A stretch of DNA of 64,000 bases from Lelliottia amnigena (lineage in GTDB: Bacteria; Pseudomonadota; Gammaproteobacteria; Enterobacterales; Enterobacteriaceae). The stretch is from NCBI GenBank assembly GCA_900635465.1, contig LR134135.1, forward strand, positions 1,054,001-1,118,000. Reading direction: 5' to 3'. The notes under the pieces were generated by a model. It saw nothing but the letters and a program-made list of their open reading frames with translations, was not told the DNA's origin and ran no database searches. The position numbers were made by a program, and so were the translations under genes. Each line of letters begins with the position of its first letter. Within the stretch, counting starts at the first letter, position 1. This document shows, piece by piece, positions 1 through 9,865 of this stretch.

Positions 1-349
1 GAAAACGGTGGATCTGATGTTGCAGATCCGCAATGACCTGCTGGATAAGGGAGTGCGTTAGCGGAATGATGAGGTTATGTTTTTCCGCCAGAGGAATAAA
101 AACGTCTGGCGAAACATATCCATAGGAAGGGTGTTTCCATCGGGCAAGCACTTCTACGCCAGCAATCTCGCCGGTGATACCATTGATAAACGGCTGGTAA
201 AAGGGCGTGATCTGCCGCTGATCAATCGCGTTTTGCAGTGTTTTTAAGGGCGAATTTGAGCCCGATTTTTTTAGCCAGGAAACAGTGCGGGTCAAAATTG
301 AACCCCTGCCAGCAGGTACAGAGTGGTGTTTATTCAGGATATTTTCCAT
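1..349 (-). CDS. EAL-domain protein (c-di-GMP phosphodiesterase family), partial
   Basis: An open frame on the minus strand begins at an ATG at 349, behind a purine-rich stretch (GAGGAAA), and runs off the left edge after 116 codons without a stop. The residues FYQPFINGITGE, then GVEVLARWKHP, then FIPLAEK and IPLTHSL are the opening of an EAL domain. EAL domains hydrolyse cyclic di-GMP; here the signature EAL triplet reads EVL, as it does in the complete EAL protein at 36.5 kb. No membrane segment precedes the domain, so the visible part looks cytosolic. The start lies 80 bp beyond the stop of the chemoreceptor gene on the same strand, with a hairpin in the gap. Whether the catalytic residues are intact cannot be judged from this fragment. 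Confidence 0.85.
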   Translation of the reverse strand, partial: MENILNKHHSVPAGRGSILTRTVSWLKKSGSNSPLKTLQNAIDQRQITPFYQPFINGITGEIAGVEVLARWKHPSYGYVSPDVFIPLAEKHNLIIPLTHSLIQQVIADLQHQIHRF

Positions 350-370
350 GGTTCGCTTTCCTCGCACGCT

Positions 371-402
371 CGCCAGACAACCTAAAAGAGGGCTGCCTGG
401 CG
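371..402 (-). terminator. Hairpin between the chemoreceptor and EAL genes
   Basis: A 12-bp stem (402-391 paired with 382-371, two G-T pairs) encloses an 8-base loop. No T tract follows, so it may act as an attenuator or RNA-stabilising hairpin rather than a full intrinsic terminator. Confidence 0.45.
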
Positions 403-429
403 ACGTTGGGCTAAAACATCGGGCTGGGG

Positions 430-2370
430 TTAAAATTGAACCCAGTCGTTTTGATCGCGGTGGCTATCTTTTTTGACCGTGTTGAGCGCAACAACACTGC
501 TTGCTTTGCTCATCGGACGGCTGTCTTTACGCTGATGCGGCACGTTCGAGACGCGGAAGATAGACACCACTTTTTCAAGCTGTACGGCCTGATCTTCCAG
601 CGAACTGGCGGCAGCGGAGGATTCTTCCACCAGCGCGGCGTTCTGCTGTGTCGTCGTGTCCATCTCCGTCATTGCCTGAGCAATCTGCGCAATTCCACGG
701 CTCTGTTCATCGGTGGCTGAGGCGATTTCACTCATGATGTCGCGCACCTGAGCGACGGATGTCTCGATTTTAGACATCGCATCACCTGCACCTTCCACCA
801 GCGTGAATCCGGTATCGACGTGAATAACCGATTCATTGATAAGGCTTTCAATCTCTTTCGCTGACTGGGCGCTACGTTGTGCCAGGGTGCGCACTTCCGC
901 TGCAACCACCGCAAAGCCTTTACCCTGATCGCCAGCACGGGCTGCTTCCACTGCGGCGTTCAGTGCCAGGATATTGGTCTGGAAAGCAATGCTGTTGATG
1001 ACCGTCGTAATCTCAGAAATACGGTGCGAGCTGCTGCGCACGTTTTTCATCGTGTCGATCACTTTCTTCGAAATCTGGCTGCCTTCGCTCGCGTTCTGAG
1101 AGGCTTCTTCTGCCAGCATACGGGCGTGGTTAGCATTCTCGGCGTTCAGCGCCACGGTTGAGGTTAACTCTTCCATACTGGCAGCCGTTTCAACCACGGC
1201 GGCAGACTGTTGCTCGGTACGAGCCGATAAATCCATGTTGCCGGCGGCGATTTCCGTCGAGGAACGCGCCACGCTCTCAACGCCTTCTCGAACATCGTTG
1301 ATGATGTTTTTCAGGTTTTCGTTCATGGTCGATACTGCCTGCATTAACAGGCCTGGCTCGTCACGGCGAGTGCTGGTGAGCGTGCTGGTGAGATCGCCCT
1401 TAGCGATAAGTTCAGCGACGCGTAAGGTTTCATTCAGCGGACGGGTAATCGATTTGGTAATGGTCAATGCCAGCAAAACGCCTAACGCGATGCCGATAGC
1501 CGCCACAATACCCATCACCATTTGCACGTTGCTGACCGTCGACACCACCATCTTTTGCTGTCGGGTAAACATGTCCTGAATGACTTTTGTCAGAGTCTCT
1601 GCTTTAGTGGATAAAATGTCTGACATATCAGACTGCGCAGTCCAGAGTTGCTCATAGTTAGCCAGCTCCGCGGAGATGGTCTGCATTTCTGAAATTCCCG
1701 CCATCAGCCAGGCTTTCTGGTCTTCCGGAACAGACTCTAAAAGCTGCTGTGAATTGGTTGTTGCTGAGGTGATACGTGTCAAAATGTCCTGTCGAAGCGC
1801 AGGCGTCGGGTGCTGTTTAAAAACGGTGACCTGAGAGTCGATGTCACTGTAGATAAACGCGATCTGCGAGGCTAATAAAGCATGCTGGAGATCAAGCGTG
1901 TTACTGCGGCCAAGTTTGTAGGCGGTCTCGGAGTCCTCCGCGAGCACTTTTGTGCTGAGCTTGATTTCACTCTCTTTTTTTGCCGTTAGCGCTTTAGTAA
2001 ACGGCGTAAGCGTCTCAATATACCCATTTACAGCGCCTGCCGTATTATCAAGTATTGCCTGTCCGTCTGAGGTCCAGGAATGGCTTTGCAGATCTTTAAC
2101 AATGTCCTGCATCTGTTGCGCGGCAGCCGTTGTGTTGTCCAGATACTTTTGTTCAAGCGTGTACTGGTAATTAAAACGGTTCAAACGCACTGCGGAAAGC
2201 GCGTTAAAGAGATTGGTGGTGTGACCGTTTTTTTCGACCCGATCCTGAACAGAGACAAGGCCTGTCAGACCCGATACCAGAATGGCAACGGTGACGAGTA
2301 AAACGGTCGTGAAGCCGAAGAATAATTTCTTACTGACTTTTAAGTTTACAAAGCGATTCATAATACTCAT
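430..2370 (-). CDS. Methyl-accepting chemotaxis protein with large helical sensor domain
   Basis: This 646-residue transmembrane chemoreceptor has an N-terminal membrane segment at about 17-39, a periplasmic all-helical region at about 40-280 and a second membrane segment at about 282-305. HAMP follows at 306-355, then the long cytoplasmic coiled coil. The highly conserved signalling tip ([20 protein letters not shown], about 461-480) contacts CheA/CheW. The sensor is about twice the size of a Tar/Tsr four-helix bundle, which fits a helical bimodular (HBM) type; that assignment is by size and helical character only. The C terminus ends in DWVQF, resembling the pentapeptide that tethers CheR/CheB. 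The start could be residue 1 or the Met at residue 4. The ligand cannot be read from sequence. Confidence 0.93.
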   Translation of the reverse strand: MSIMNRFVNLKVSKKLFFGFTTVLLVTVAILVSGLTGLVSVQDRVEKNGHTTNLFNALSAVRLNRFNYQYTLEQKYLDNTTAAAQQMQDIVKDLQSHSWTSDGQAILDNTAGAVNGYIETLTPFTKALTAKKESEIKLSTKVLAEDSETAYKLGRSNTLDLQHALLASQIAFIYSDIDSQVTVFKQHPTPALRQDILTRITSATTNSQQLLESVPEDQKAWLMAGISEMQTISAELANYEQLWTAQSDMSDILSTKAETLTKVIQDMFTRQQKMVVSTVSNVQMVMGIVAAIGIALGVLLALTITKSITRPLNETLRVAELIAKGDLTSTLTSTRRDEPGLLMQAVSTMNENLKNIINDVREGVESVARSSTEIAAGNMDLSARTEQQSAAVVETAASMEELTSTVALNAENANHARMLAEEASQNASEGSQISKKVIDTMKNVRSSSHRISEITTVINSIAFQTNILALNAAVEAARAGDQGKGFAVVAAEVRTLAQRSAQSAKEIESLINESVIHVDTGFTLVEGAGDAMSKIETSVAQVRDIMSEIASATDEQSRGIAQIAQAMTEMDTTTQQNAALVEESSAAASSLEDQAVQLEKVVSIFRVSNVPHQRKDSRPMSKASSVVALNTVKKDSHRDQNDWVQF

Positions 2371-2460
2371 ATATTTTTCCAGTATCGGGTTACACCGATA
2401 AACAGTGAATTTGCGATATATGCCGTTTTAAAAAGCGGGTTGGACATCCTGATGTCTCAT

Positions 2461-2494
2461 AAAAAAAAAGCCCTTTGCATTAAATGCGCAGGGC
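2461..2494 (-). terminator. Intrinsic terminator of the winged-helix gene
   Basis: On the minus strand a GCCCT...AGGGC stem with an inner GCAT/ATGC pairing is followed by a run of nine T. It lies just downstream of the regulator that ends at 2518 and upstream of the chemoreceptor gene. Confidence 0.8.
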
Positions 2495-2517
2495 GAAAAC
2501 CACTGAATTGACATCAC

Positions 2518-2955
2518 TCACTCAGGGTATCTGTCTTCTCCTCTATTTTTAACAGAAGGAGCTGGGAGTTCACTCATTCTGTAATATACTGGGGTTACAT
2601 CTTGATAATTGATGATGTAACCGTGCCCGCGAATATTTCGAATAAAATCTTCGGGCAGACCAAGAAGATTGAGTTTGCCGTTTAGGTTATGAAGCACTTG
2701 CCATAACCGTTGCGTGGAAGGACTTAAATTATTCTCCTCCCAAATTTTCTCAAATAACTCTTCTTTGGCGACAACTTTTTTACGGCCATGTTCGAGCAGG
2801 TAAAGAAACAGCCTTAACATGGTTTCATTAAAATATATTGATGCGAACGCTACACTTTTATCGTTATGGCTACCCGTGAGCCGATACAGCCTGCGATTAG
2901 AAATATCGAAATGAATTTCATCACCGATCATAAATCCATATAGACGATAGCCCAT
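2518..2955 (-). CDS. Soluble winged-helix (OmpR/ToxR-type) transcriptional regulator
   Basis: A 145-residue protein that consists of little more than a Trans_reg_C winged helix. A leading beta strand pair (residues 10-25) is followed by FNETMLRLFLYLLEH, EELFEKIWEE, the recognition helix region STQRLWQVLHNLNGKL, and the wing FIRNIRGHGYII. No receiver domain and no membrane segment can be seen, unlike CadC or ToxR. It is transcribed away from the membrane-bound winged-helix gene at 3465, and the two are separated by about 500 bp, so cross-regulation is possible. Target unknown. Confidence 0.8.
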   Translation of the reverse strand: MGYRLYGFMIGDEIHFDISNRRLYRLTGSHNDKSVAFASIYFNETMLRLFLYLLEHGRKKVVAKEELFEKIWEENNLSPSTQRLWQVLHNLNGKLNLLGLPEDFIRNIRGHGYIINYQDVTPVYYRMSELPAPSVKNRGEDRYPE

Positions 2956-3464
2956 CTCTTAAATACCTACTTTAGAGTAAACTGACCTGCACCACGATAT
3001 ACACTTCTGAATAACCCACACTGTTTATAAGGTGGATTATAGGGCTGCGATAAAGGCATTCCAATCCACAACTCTATGCGCTATCAGAAACCCGGTAGAC
3101 TGCCCGGTTGGCTAGAGTTTCTATTTTCATAAGTGCTGCTTATAGTTTTAAAATCTACATACGACATTTTATGTAGTTTTAAATTTCAGGTTTCCGTACT
3201 TAATCTATTGCTCAACATTATGTTGCGAATTTCAACTCATGCTCAGCATCAATCGCTGACTGTCACGGACCAGGTTAATTGTTCATCCATGTCCCGTACT
3301 TGATGACGACAAGTTTAAGAATTGCCTGAGATAAAGAGGAGTGAAGTTATATGATTTATACTGAATGAAGTCGGTGGTTTTGGCGATCAGAATAGCCTTT
3401 TTGCGGAAATTGGGCGTTTTCAACTTACTGATATATAATAAGTAAAATCTGAATCAGGTTTTCT
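2956..3464. other. AT-rich intergenic region between two divergent winged-helix genes
   Basis: About 500 bp with no convincing reading frame. It must contain the promoters of both flanking regulators. I could not single out a reliable -35/-10 pair or operator. Confidence 0.5.
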
Positions 3465-4295
3465 GTGACCACTAGCGATGATGCCATGAAGAAAGTCTTT
3501 TTGATCAACGATACTTTGCTTTTTGAACCTGATCTGCGCCGTCTGGGACCGTTGGAAGGATACCCAAAGAGGGCTATAACGCTGCATGGGCCCGTTAATG
3601 AATGCCTGCTTTTGCTTCTGGAACATAACGATCAGGTACTGACCCAGCGCTTTTTGTTTGCTTCCGTATGGGAAAAACAGGGGGCGATCGTCAGCACCAA
3701 TGCCCTTTATCAAACCATTGCTTCGATACGTAAAGCGTTGAAGTCCTCGGGACTTGACGAAAACATCATTAAAACCATCCCAAAAGAAGGGTTTAAGTCT
3801 GTTGCCCTGGTCCGTACTGGCGAACGCGATGAGTTTGTTCCCTCGCAAAAAGCCTCGCCGGAGGCGGCGTTAACCGACTTATCTTCTGAAATGACAATTC
3901 CTGATAATGTGGCACCTGTTGCGCCGCAGAAAAGGTCTTTTTTTGCTTCGCCGCTTGCGTATGCCGTGGCAGGTTTGATGTTTATCCTTTCCTGCAGCGT
4001 GCTTGTCATGACGTTAAAAGGTAATGAAACTGCTTTCAAAAATTATCATCACATCGGAAAAATTAACGACTGCGACGTATATTCATCATGGCGTGAAAAA
4101 GAGAAAAGCATCGGCATGTTTAACCAGCTATCTAAACGTTATCCGATTAACTGTAATACGGGTGGGATGGTCTGGATGACGTTAAATCATGCCCAGAGGG
4201 GGAGCTCGGTAATGATTTGCGACCGCAACCCACAGGATACCCAGGCGCAATGCAATTCCATATTTTACAGGAAGCAAAATGATGACGAAGAATAA
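3465..4295 (+). CDS. ToxR/CadC-like membrane-anchored transcriptional regulator
   Basis: A 276-residue protein with an N-terminal winged helix (about 9-118; GPVNECLLLLLEH, then TNALYQTIASIRKAL, then the wing IIKTIPKEGFKSV). A linker of about 40 residues leads to one membrane helix (about 162-183) and a periplasmic tail of about 90 residues with four cysteines that could form two disulfides. This is the layout of ToxR, TcpP and CadC, which bind DNA from the inner membrane and sense periplasmic conditions. The listed start is a GTG; an ATG at 3486 is a plausible alternative. The stop overlaps the start of the next gene by 17 bp. Size and gene order resemble E. coli yqeI-yqeJ, from memory. Confidence 0.85.
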   Translation: MTTSDDAMKKVFLINDTLLFEPDLRRLGPLEGYPKRAITLHGPVNECLLLLLEHNDQVLTQRFLFASVWEKQGAIVSTNALYQTIASIRKALKSSGLDENIIKTIPKEGFKSVALVRTGERDEFVPSQKASPEAALTDLSSEMTIPDNVAPVAPQKRSFFASPLAYAVAGLMFILSCSVLVMTLKGNETAFKNYHHIGKINDCDVYSSWREKEKSIGMFNQLSKRYPINCNTGGMVWMTLNHAQRGSSVMICDRNPQDTQAQCNSIFYRKQNDDEE

Positions 4296-4746
4296 ATTGG
4301 CCCTTCGCTGGTCACTCATATTGCTGGCTATCATCATTCCTTTGCTCTACGTCGGATATATTCACGTTCAGCGCAGTAATTTTAATTGCGAGGCGCATAC
4401 CACCATCGTAGATGACAAATATGTTGTCGATGTGATAATGGATTATACCTTCCTTGGTGGTTCCGGCACGCTCGAGACGTCAGGGGAATATATTCCAGTG
4501 AATGCGCCTCCCGTGGCGATCAGTAATAAAGTTTCATTTAACGCATGGCAGGAAAACGGTGAAATGGTGCTCATTTCTAATGAGACCAATGAACTTCCTA
4601 AAAAAACAGAAGCGTACAGACTCACTATCCCGGATTTTTATCATGTCCGCGATCGGGGATTAAGATTTAAATTAACGCCGGCTAATGCATCCAGCTATTT
4701 CTTTATTTACGCGAATTCCCCCATTTTTTATTGTACAAAAGGATAG
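4279..4746 (+). CDS. Small single-pass periplasmic protein, ToxS/YqeJ-like partner
   Basis: A 155-residue protein with a short cytoplasmic N terminus, one membrane helix (about 9-28) and a periplasmic domain predicted to be beta-rich. A Cys near residue 37 and another near 152 bracket that domain and could pair. It starts inside the 3' end of the membrane regulator, implying translational coupling. Small periplasmic proteins encoded directly after ToxR-type regulators (ToxS, TcpH) stabilise or gate their partner; I infer that role here from architecture and position, not from recognisable homology. Could also be called hypothetical. Confidence 0.65.
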   Translation: MMTKNKLALRWSLILLAIIIPLLYVGYIHVQRSNFNCEAHTTIVDDKYVVDVIMDYTFLGGSGTLETSGEYIPVNAPPVAISNKVSFNAWQENGEMVLISNETNELPKKTEAYRLTIPDFYHVRDRGLRFKLTPANASSYFFIYANSPIFYCTKG

Positions 4747-4816
4747 AAGGGGATAAGCCCCGCAATATCCTGCGATTTTTACATTTGTTTCTCCTATTTA
4801 CACTTGATCATACAAA

Positions 4817-4840
4817 GATAATGAGTATAGTTCTCATTCT
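4817..4840. promoter_or_regulatory. Candidate Fur box upstream of the YncE-like/receptor unit
   Basis: GATAATGAG is followed after seven bases by CTCATTCTC, so AATGAG and CTCATT form a perfect inverted repeat in a GATAAT-rich context typical of Fur sites. It lies about 190 bp upstream of the lipoprotein gene at 5032, on the side expected for iron repression of that operon. Confidence 0.6.
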
Positions 4841-5031
4841 CTTTAGTGTTTGTGGGCGCAGATGGACTCTTCCCGCATCAACAGTGAGCGCAGATCTCAC
4901 ACGGAACACTGAGTATTAACAGTGGAATCTGCACTGGCTTAACAGCCTGTCAATATAACCAAAATCGCCAAGCCGCATGCGACGCAGTTTCCCGCCTGAA
5001 TGATCTTTTTGAACGGTAAAGGATGTTCCTG

Positions 5032-6116
5032 ATGACCAAAAAATTGTCCGCGCTGGCACTGCTTGTTGCTGCCTCTCTTTCCGGTTGCGCCGCGCAGCAC
5101 GCAGTAAAACCAACCGCTGCGCCAGAAGCGAAAACCGCCGTCACCGCGCCGGCAGAAACGGGTGTAGTGAAACGCGAATTGGCCGACGGCTTATATGAAA
5201 TGGTGCTCAGTCCGAAAGGCGATGCGCTGTATGTGGCCAGTTCCGAAGGGTTCAAGGATGTGCAGGGCGGCGTTGTTTACAAACTCGATCCGACCACGCT
5301 GAAAACCATTGGCCGCAGCCATACCGATCTGAAAAACTTCGCTCTGGCGATCTCCCCGGACGGGCAAACGATTTATGCGACCAATTCGCTGGACGGCGGC
5401 ATCACCGCGATCAATACCGCTGACGGCAAAGTCAAAAATCGCCTGCTGTTCACCGAGCGTAATAAAGAGGGTTATCCGTACGGCGCGCGGCAGGTTCTGC
5501 TTCACGGCGACGTACTTTATATCGGCGGCGTCGCCGATCCGGCGGTCGTCTGGGTCGTGGATGCCAACACGCTGAAGCTGAAAAAAACCATCAAAAATGC
5601 CGGCCAGTGGGTTACGGGTTTGCTGTGGTCTGAGCAGACTCAGCGCCTTTACGTGGCCAACGGTGGCGGTGAGATCCTGACGATCAATCCACGCAATAAC
5701 CGTATTGAAAAACGCTGGAAACCGCTGGGCGACAAGCCAGCGCTGCTGTTGAATATGGCGGAGGACACCGCCACAGGCCGTCTGTTCGTCACCGATAACT
5801 CCAAAGCCAAACCACGCTGGTGCTGGATATTCACACCGGAAACGTTCTCAAACAGCTGGATGTGGGCGATTCGATGGCGGTGAAATTCAACGCCAAACGC
5901 AACGAAATCTATATCACCCAGCGCGAAAGCGGAAAACTGCTGAGTCTGGACGCCACGACCTATGCGGTGAAACAGCGCTGGGATCTGCCGCCTAATCCAA
6001 ACAGCCTGCTGCTGTCGGAAGACGGGCAGACTCTGTATGTCACCGTTAAGCAGGCATTCAATAAAGATCACTCCACGAACGGTCCGGACAGCGTCGTCAG
6101 AATCGCTTTGAAATAA
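5032..6116 (+). CDS. YncE-like beta-propeller lipoprotein (frame broken once)
   Basis: The start at 5032 is preferred over 5023 because AAAGGA sits 8 bases upstream of it. The product begins with a lipoprotein signal ending in LSGC, so it should be exported and lipidated. The rest is a run of propeller repeats (PKGDALYVASSEG, PDGQTIYATNSLDG, DVLYIGGVADP, TQRLYVANGGG, KRNEIYITQRESG, DGQTLYVTVKQ). The frame breaks at the A run 5809-5811; one more A restores ...NSKAKTTLVLDIHTGN... and gives 361 residues, close to E. coli YncE (about 353). YncE-like proteins are iron-repressed periplasmic propellers of unclear function. The adjacent receptor suggests a role beside metal-siderophore uptake. Confidence 0.82.
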
Positions 6117-6125
6117 AAATGATTA

Positions 6126-6141
6126 GGCCCGGAAACGGGCC
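6126..6141 (+). terminator. Hairpin between the lipoprotein and receptor genes
   Basis: GGCCCG-GAAA-CGGGCC followed by ATTTT. A short GC stem with a weak T tract: probably partial termination or mRNA end protection inside the operon. Confidence 0.5.
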
Positions 6142-6169
6142 ATTTTGCGCGTACTTGAACGAGTTAATT

Positions 6170-8357
6170 ATGAACAACACCACCATGAATAAAACGCTGC
6201 TGGCACTCGCTATCGGCACGGTTATGCACTCCGCGTCTGCGGCGGAAACCCCAAAAGAAGACACTCTCGTGGTCCAGGCTGTCCCGGCGAGCGATTTTAA
6301 ACCGGGCGGCGATCAGCTGGTGCCGGCATTCCTTGACGGGCAGGTTGCAAACGGCGGACGCATGGGGGATGCTGGGTCAGCAAAGCGCCATGGATGTACC
6401 GTTTAACATTATCAGCTACACCTCAAAACTGGTTGACGATCAGCAGGCGAAAACCATCGCTGATGTGGTTGCGAACGATGCGGGCGTGCAGTCCGTGCAG
6501 GGCTACGGCAATAGCGCGGAGAGTTTCCGCATTCGTGGCCTGAAATTCGACGGCGACGACATGACCTTTGGCGGTCTGTCCGGCGTTCTGCCTCGTCAGG
6601 TGGTTGACGCACAAATGGTTGACCGCATTGAAATTTTTAAAGGGGCTAACGCCCTGATGAACGGTGCGGCAAGCTCCGGCGTCGGCGGGATGATCAACCT
6701 CGAGCCAAAACATGCGGGCGACGTGCCGCAGGCGAAAATCGGCGTGGATTACACCTCTGATTCGCAGATAGGCACGACGTTGGACGCGGGCCGTCGCTTT
6801 GGCGACAGCGACCAGTTTGGCGCGCGCGTAAACCTGGTTCATCGCGAGGGCGAAGCGCCCGTGGCGAACGATCGCCGCCGCACCACGCTGCTCTCGACCG
6901 GCCTGGATTACAAAGGCGACAACTTCCGCACGTCCGTTGATATGGGTTACCAGAAGAAAACCTTCCACGGCAGCGAAACGGGCGTCAACATTTCCGCGGT
7001 TGATTTCGTGCCAACGCCTCCGAAAAACGATCGCAACTATTCCCAGAAATGGGCTTACAGCAATATCGAAAATGAATTCGGGATGTGGCGTAGCGAATAC
7101 GACATTACCGACAATTGGACGGCTTACACTGGCCTTGGCGCGCAGCACGCGCACGAAGAGGGGTTGTACAGCGGCGCGAAGCTTGTCGATAAAAGTGGCA
7201 AAGCCACGGCAACGCGTCTGGATACCAACCGCATCAGCGACGGCGTGAGTGGTATGGCGGGTCTTCGCGGTAACTTCGATACCGGTTTTGTCTCGCACAA
7301 AGTCAACGTCGGTTATTCGGCGCAGACCAAAAATGAAAAGATCGCGTGGAAGATGTCAAAAGCAGCGGATAACCCGATCACCAACATCTACCACAATACT
7401 GGCGTCGACAAACCAGACAGCACCAACTTTGGCGGCAGCGGCGGGAATTACAGTGACCCGCTGACCAGCGGACGCACACGTTCTCAGGGCTGGCTGCTGA
7501 GCGACACGCTCGGCGTACTGGACGACAAACTGCTGTTCACCGTGGGAGCTCGTCATCAGAAAGTGGTGATTCGCGGCTATAACAAAGTGACGGGCGCAGA
7601 AAACCAGGCGGATAGCTTTGACGGCAGCCGCTGGATGCCGACCTACGGCGTCGTCTATAAGCCGTGGAATGCGTTGTCGCTCTACGCTAACCACACCGAA
7701 GCGCTGCAGCCGGGTAAAACCGCACCAGAAGGCGCTACTAACTACGGTCAGAGTACCGGCATCGTGCATTCAAAACAGAACGAAGTGGGTGTGAAGGCCG
7801 ACTTTGGTCGCGTAGGCGGCTCTCTGGCGCTGTTCGAAATCAAAATGCCCTCGGCAATTCTCGACAGCGTGACCAACCATTATGGTCTTGACGCCGAGCA
7901 GCGTAACCGTGGCGTGGAGCTGAATGTATTCGGCGAACCAATGTTAGGCATGCGTCTGAACGCCAGCGCCACCTGGCTGCAGGCGGAACTGACCAAAACC
8001 AACAACGGCCTTAACCAGGGCAACGATGCGGTTGGCGTGCCCAACTTTTATGCCGTGCTGGGTGCGGAATATGACATCAAACCAATTGACGGCCTGACCG
8101 CCACGGCGCGCGTGAACCACTCCGGTTCACAGTATGCGAATCTGACCAATACCAAAAAGTTAGACAGCTACACCACGCTGGATCTGGGGATGCGTTATCG
8201 CTTCGCGGTAAATCAAAACCAGAATCAGATGACCGTGCGTGCGGGCATCGACAACGTCACTGACGAAAACTACTGGTCGAGCGTTGACGACTCCGGCACC
8301 TACGTGTTCCAGGGCGAAGCGCGCACCTTTAAGGTTTCTGTCGGCTACGAGTTCTAA
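6170..8357 (+). CDS. TonB-dependent siderophore receptor, FhuE/FcuA-like (frame broken once)
   Basis: Outer-membrane receptor with a Sec signal (cleavage near SASA-AE), a TonB-box-like EDTLVV just after it, a plug domain (TIADVVANDAGVQ, FRIRGL, then DRIEIFKGANALMNGAASSGVGGMI split over about 100 residues) and a 22-strand barrel ending in VSVGYEF with the terminal Phe needed for barrel assembly. The G run 6364-6368 has one G too many; removing it joins signal and plug and gives about 728 residues, normal for this family. Related receptors take up hydroxamate siderophores such as ferrichrome, coprogen or ferrioxamine, but the ligand here is inferred only loosely. It follows the YncE-like lipoprotein by 53 bp, under the same presumed Fur control. 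The start could be 6170 or 6185. Confidence 0.88.
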
Positions 8358-8377
8358 GTTTTACCCTCGTTATAAGG

Positions 8378-8393
8378 GGCACGGATGCCCCAT
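8378..8393 (+). terminator. Hairpin after the siderophore receptor gene
   Basis: GGGGCA-CGGA-TGCCCC, about 20 bp past the receptor stop. No T tract follows, so its strength as a terminator is doubtful. Confidence 0.4.
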
Positions 8394-8476
8394 CCATTCA
8401 TCAACCCTATAACTTGCTCCTGCTGACATGAAGTGTTAAAAGGTGCCCCTTCTCTATAAATACACAGGGGTAGGAC

Positions 8477-9865
8477 GTGAAAAACGCGTCATCCGCTTCA
8501 GGAAACGGTTTATCTGAAGCCTCGTCGGAACAGACACCGACGCTGCAACGTGGTTTGCAAAATCGACATATTCAATTAATTGCCCTCGGCGGCGCGATCG
8601 GTACCGGGCTGTTTCTCGGCATTGGGCCGGCGATTCAAATGGCCGGGCCTGCCGTTCTGTTGGGGTATGGCATCGCAGGCATTATTGCCTTTCTGATCAT
8701 GCGCCAGCTGGGTGAAATGGTCGTTGAAGAGCCCGTATCCGGCTCGTTTGCGCACTTTGCGTATAAATACTGGGGGCCGTTCGCCGGTTTCCTGTCTGGC
8801 TGGAACTACTGGGTGATGTTTGTGCTGGTAGGCATGGCGGAACTCACCGCCGCTGGCATCTACATGCAGTACTGGCTGCCGGACGTCCCGACCTGGATTT
8901 GGGCCGCCGCCTTCTTCATTATCATCAACGCCGTCAACCTGGTAAACGTGCGCCTTTACGGTGAAACCGAGTTCTGGTTTGCGCTGATAAAAGTGCTGGC
9001 GATTATCGGGATGATCGGCTTTGGTCTGTGGCTGCTGTTCTCCGGTCATGGCGGCGAGCGTGCGAACATCGACAACCTGTGGAAACACGGCGGCTTCCTG
9101 GCGACCGGCTGGCACGGGCTTATCATGTCGCTGGCGGTCATTATGTTCTCATTCGGCGGGCTTGAGCTTATCGGGATTACGGCCGCTGAAGCGCGCGATC
9201 CGCAGAAAAGCATTCCGAAAGCGGTCAATCAGGTGGTGTACCGCATTCTGCTGTTTTACATCGGTTCGCTGGTTGTGCTGCTGGCGCTCTATCCGTGGGT
9301 CGAGGTGAAATCCGACAGCAGCCCGTTCGTGATGATCTTCCACGATATGAACAGCAACCTGGTGGCATCTGCGCTGAATTTTGTCATTCTGGTGGCCTCG
9401 CTGTCCGTTTATAACAGCGGCGTTTATTCCAACAGTCGCATGCTGTTTGGCCTGTCTGTTCAGGGTAACGCCCCGAAGTTTTTGACCCGCGTCAGCCGCC
9501 GTGGCGTACCGGTGAATTCGCTGCTGCTTTCCGGGGGGATCACATCGCTGGTGGTGCTGATCAACTATGTGCTGCCGAAAGAGGCTTTTGGCCTGCTGAT
9601 GGCGCTGGTTGTCGCCACGCTGCTGCTGAATTGGATCATGATCTGCCTGGCGCACCTGCGCTTCCGCGCGGCGATGCGCCGCAAAGGGCGCGAGACGCAG
9701 TTCAAAGCGCTGCTCTATCCGGCGGGTAACTACATCTGTATCGCCTTCCTGGCGATGATCCTCGTGCTGATGTGCACCCTTGATGACATGCGGCTCTCGG
9801 CTTTCCTGCTGCCGGTATGGATTGTCTTCCTGTTTGTGGCGTTTAAATTGTCACGCAAAAAGTGA
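8477..9865 (+). CDS. pheP: Phenylalanine-specific permease PheP
   Basis: A 462-residue member of the amino acid-polyamine-organocation family with twelve membrane segments, importing phenylalanine with protons across the inner membrane. The sequence is nearly that of E. coli PheP from GLQNRHIQLIALGGAIGTGLF onward, including the conserved GAIGTGLFLG in TM1 and FSFGGLELIGITAAEA in TM6. The start is a GTG preceded by AGGGGTAGGAC. In E. coli pheP is followed, in the opposite orientation, by ybdG and nfsB. The same neighbours occur here, but a four-gene sugar cluster has been inserted between pheP and ybdG. Confidence 0.97.
   Translation: MKNASSASGNGLSEASSEQTPTLQRGLQNRHIQLIALGGAIGTGLFLGIGPAIQMAGPAVLLGYGIAGIIAFLIMRQLGEMVVEEPVSGSFAHFAYKYWGPFAGFLSGWNYWVMFVLVGMAELTAAGIYMQYWLPDVPTWIWAAAFFIIINAVNLVNVRLYGETEFWFALIKVLAIIGMIGFGLWLLFSGHGGERANIDNLWKHGGFLATGWHGLIMSLAVIMFSFGGLELIGITAAEARDPQKSIPKAVNQVVYRILLFYIGSLVVLLALYPWVEVKSDSSPFVMIFHDMNSNLVASALNFVILVASLSVYNSGVYSNSRMLFGLSVQGNAPKFLTRVSRRGVPVNSLLLSGGITSLVVLINYVLPKEAFGLLMALVVATLLLNWIMICLAHLRFRAAMRRKGRETQFKALLYPAGNYICIAFLAMILVLMCTLDDMRLSAFLLPVWIVFLFVAFKLSRKK

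Noticed and set aside
6423..7298. 291-codon antisense frame opposite the siderophore receptor
   Set aside because: Shadow of a well-supported receptor gene, with the same composition bias as other antisense frames.
8358..8476. TyrR box upstream of pheP
   Set aside because: I looked for TGTAAA-N6-TTTACA and found only weak partial matches.
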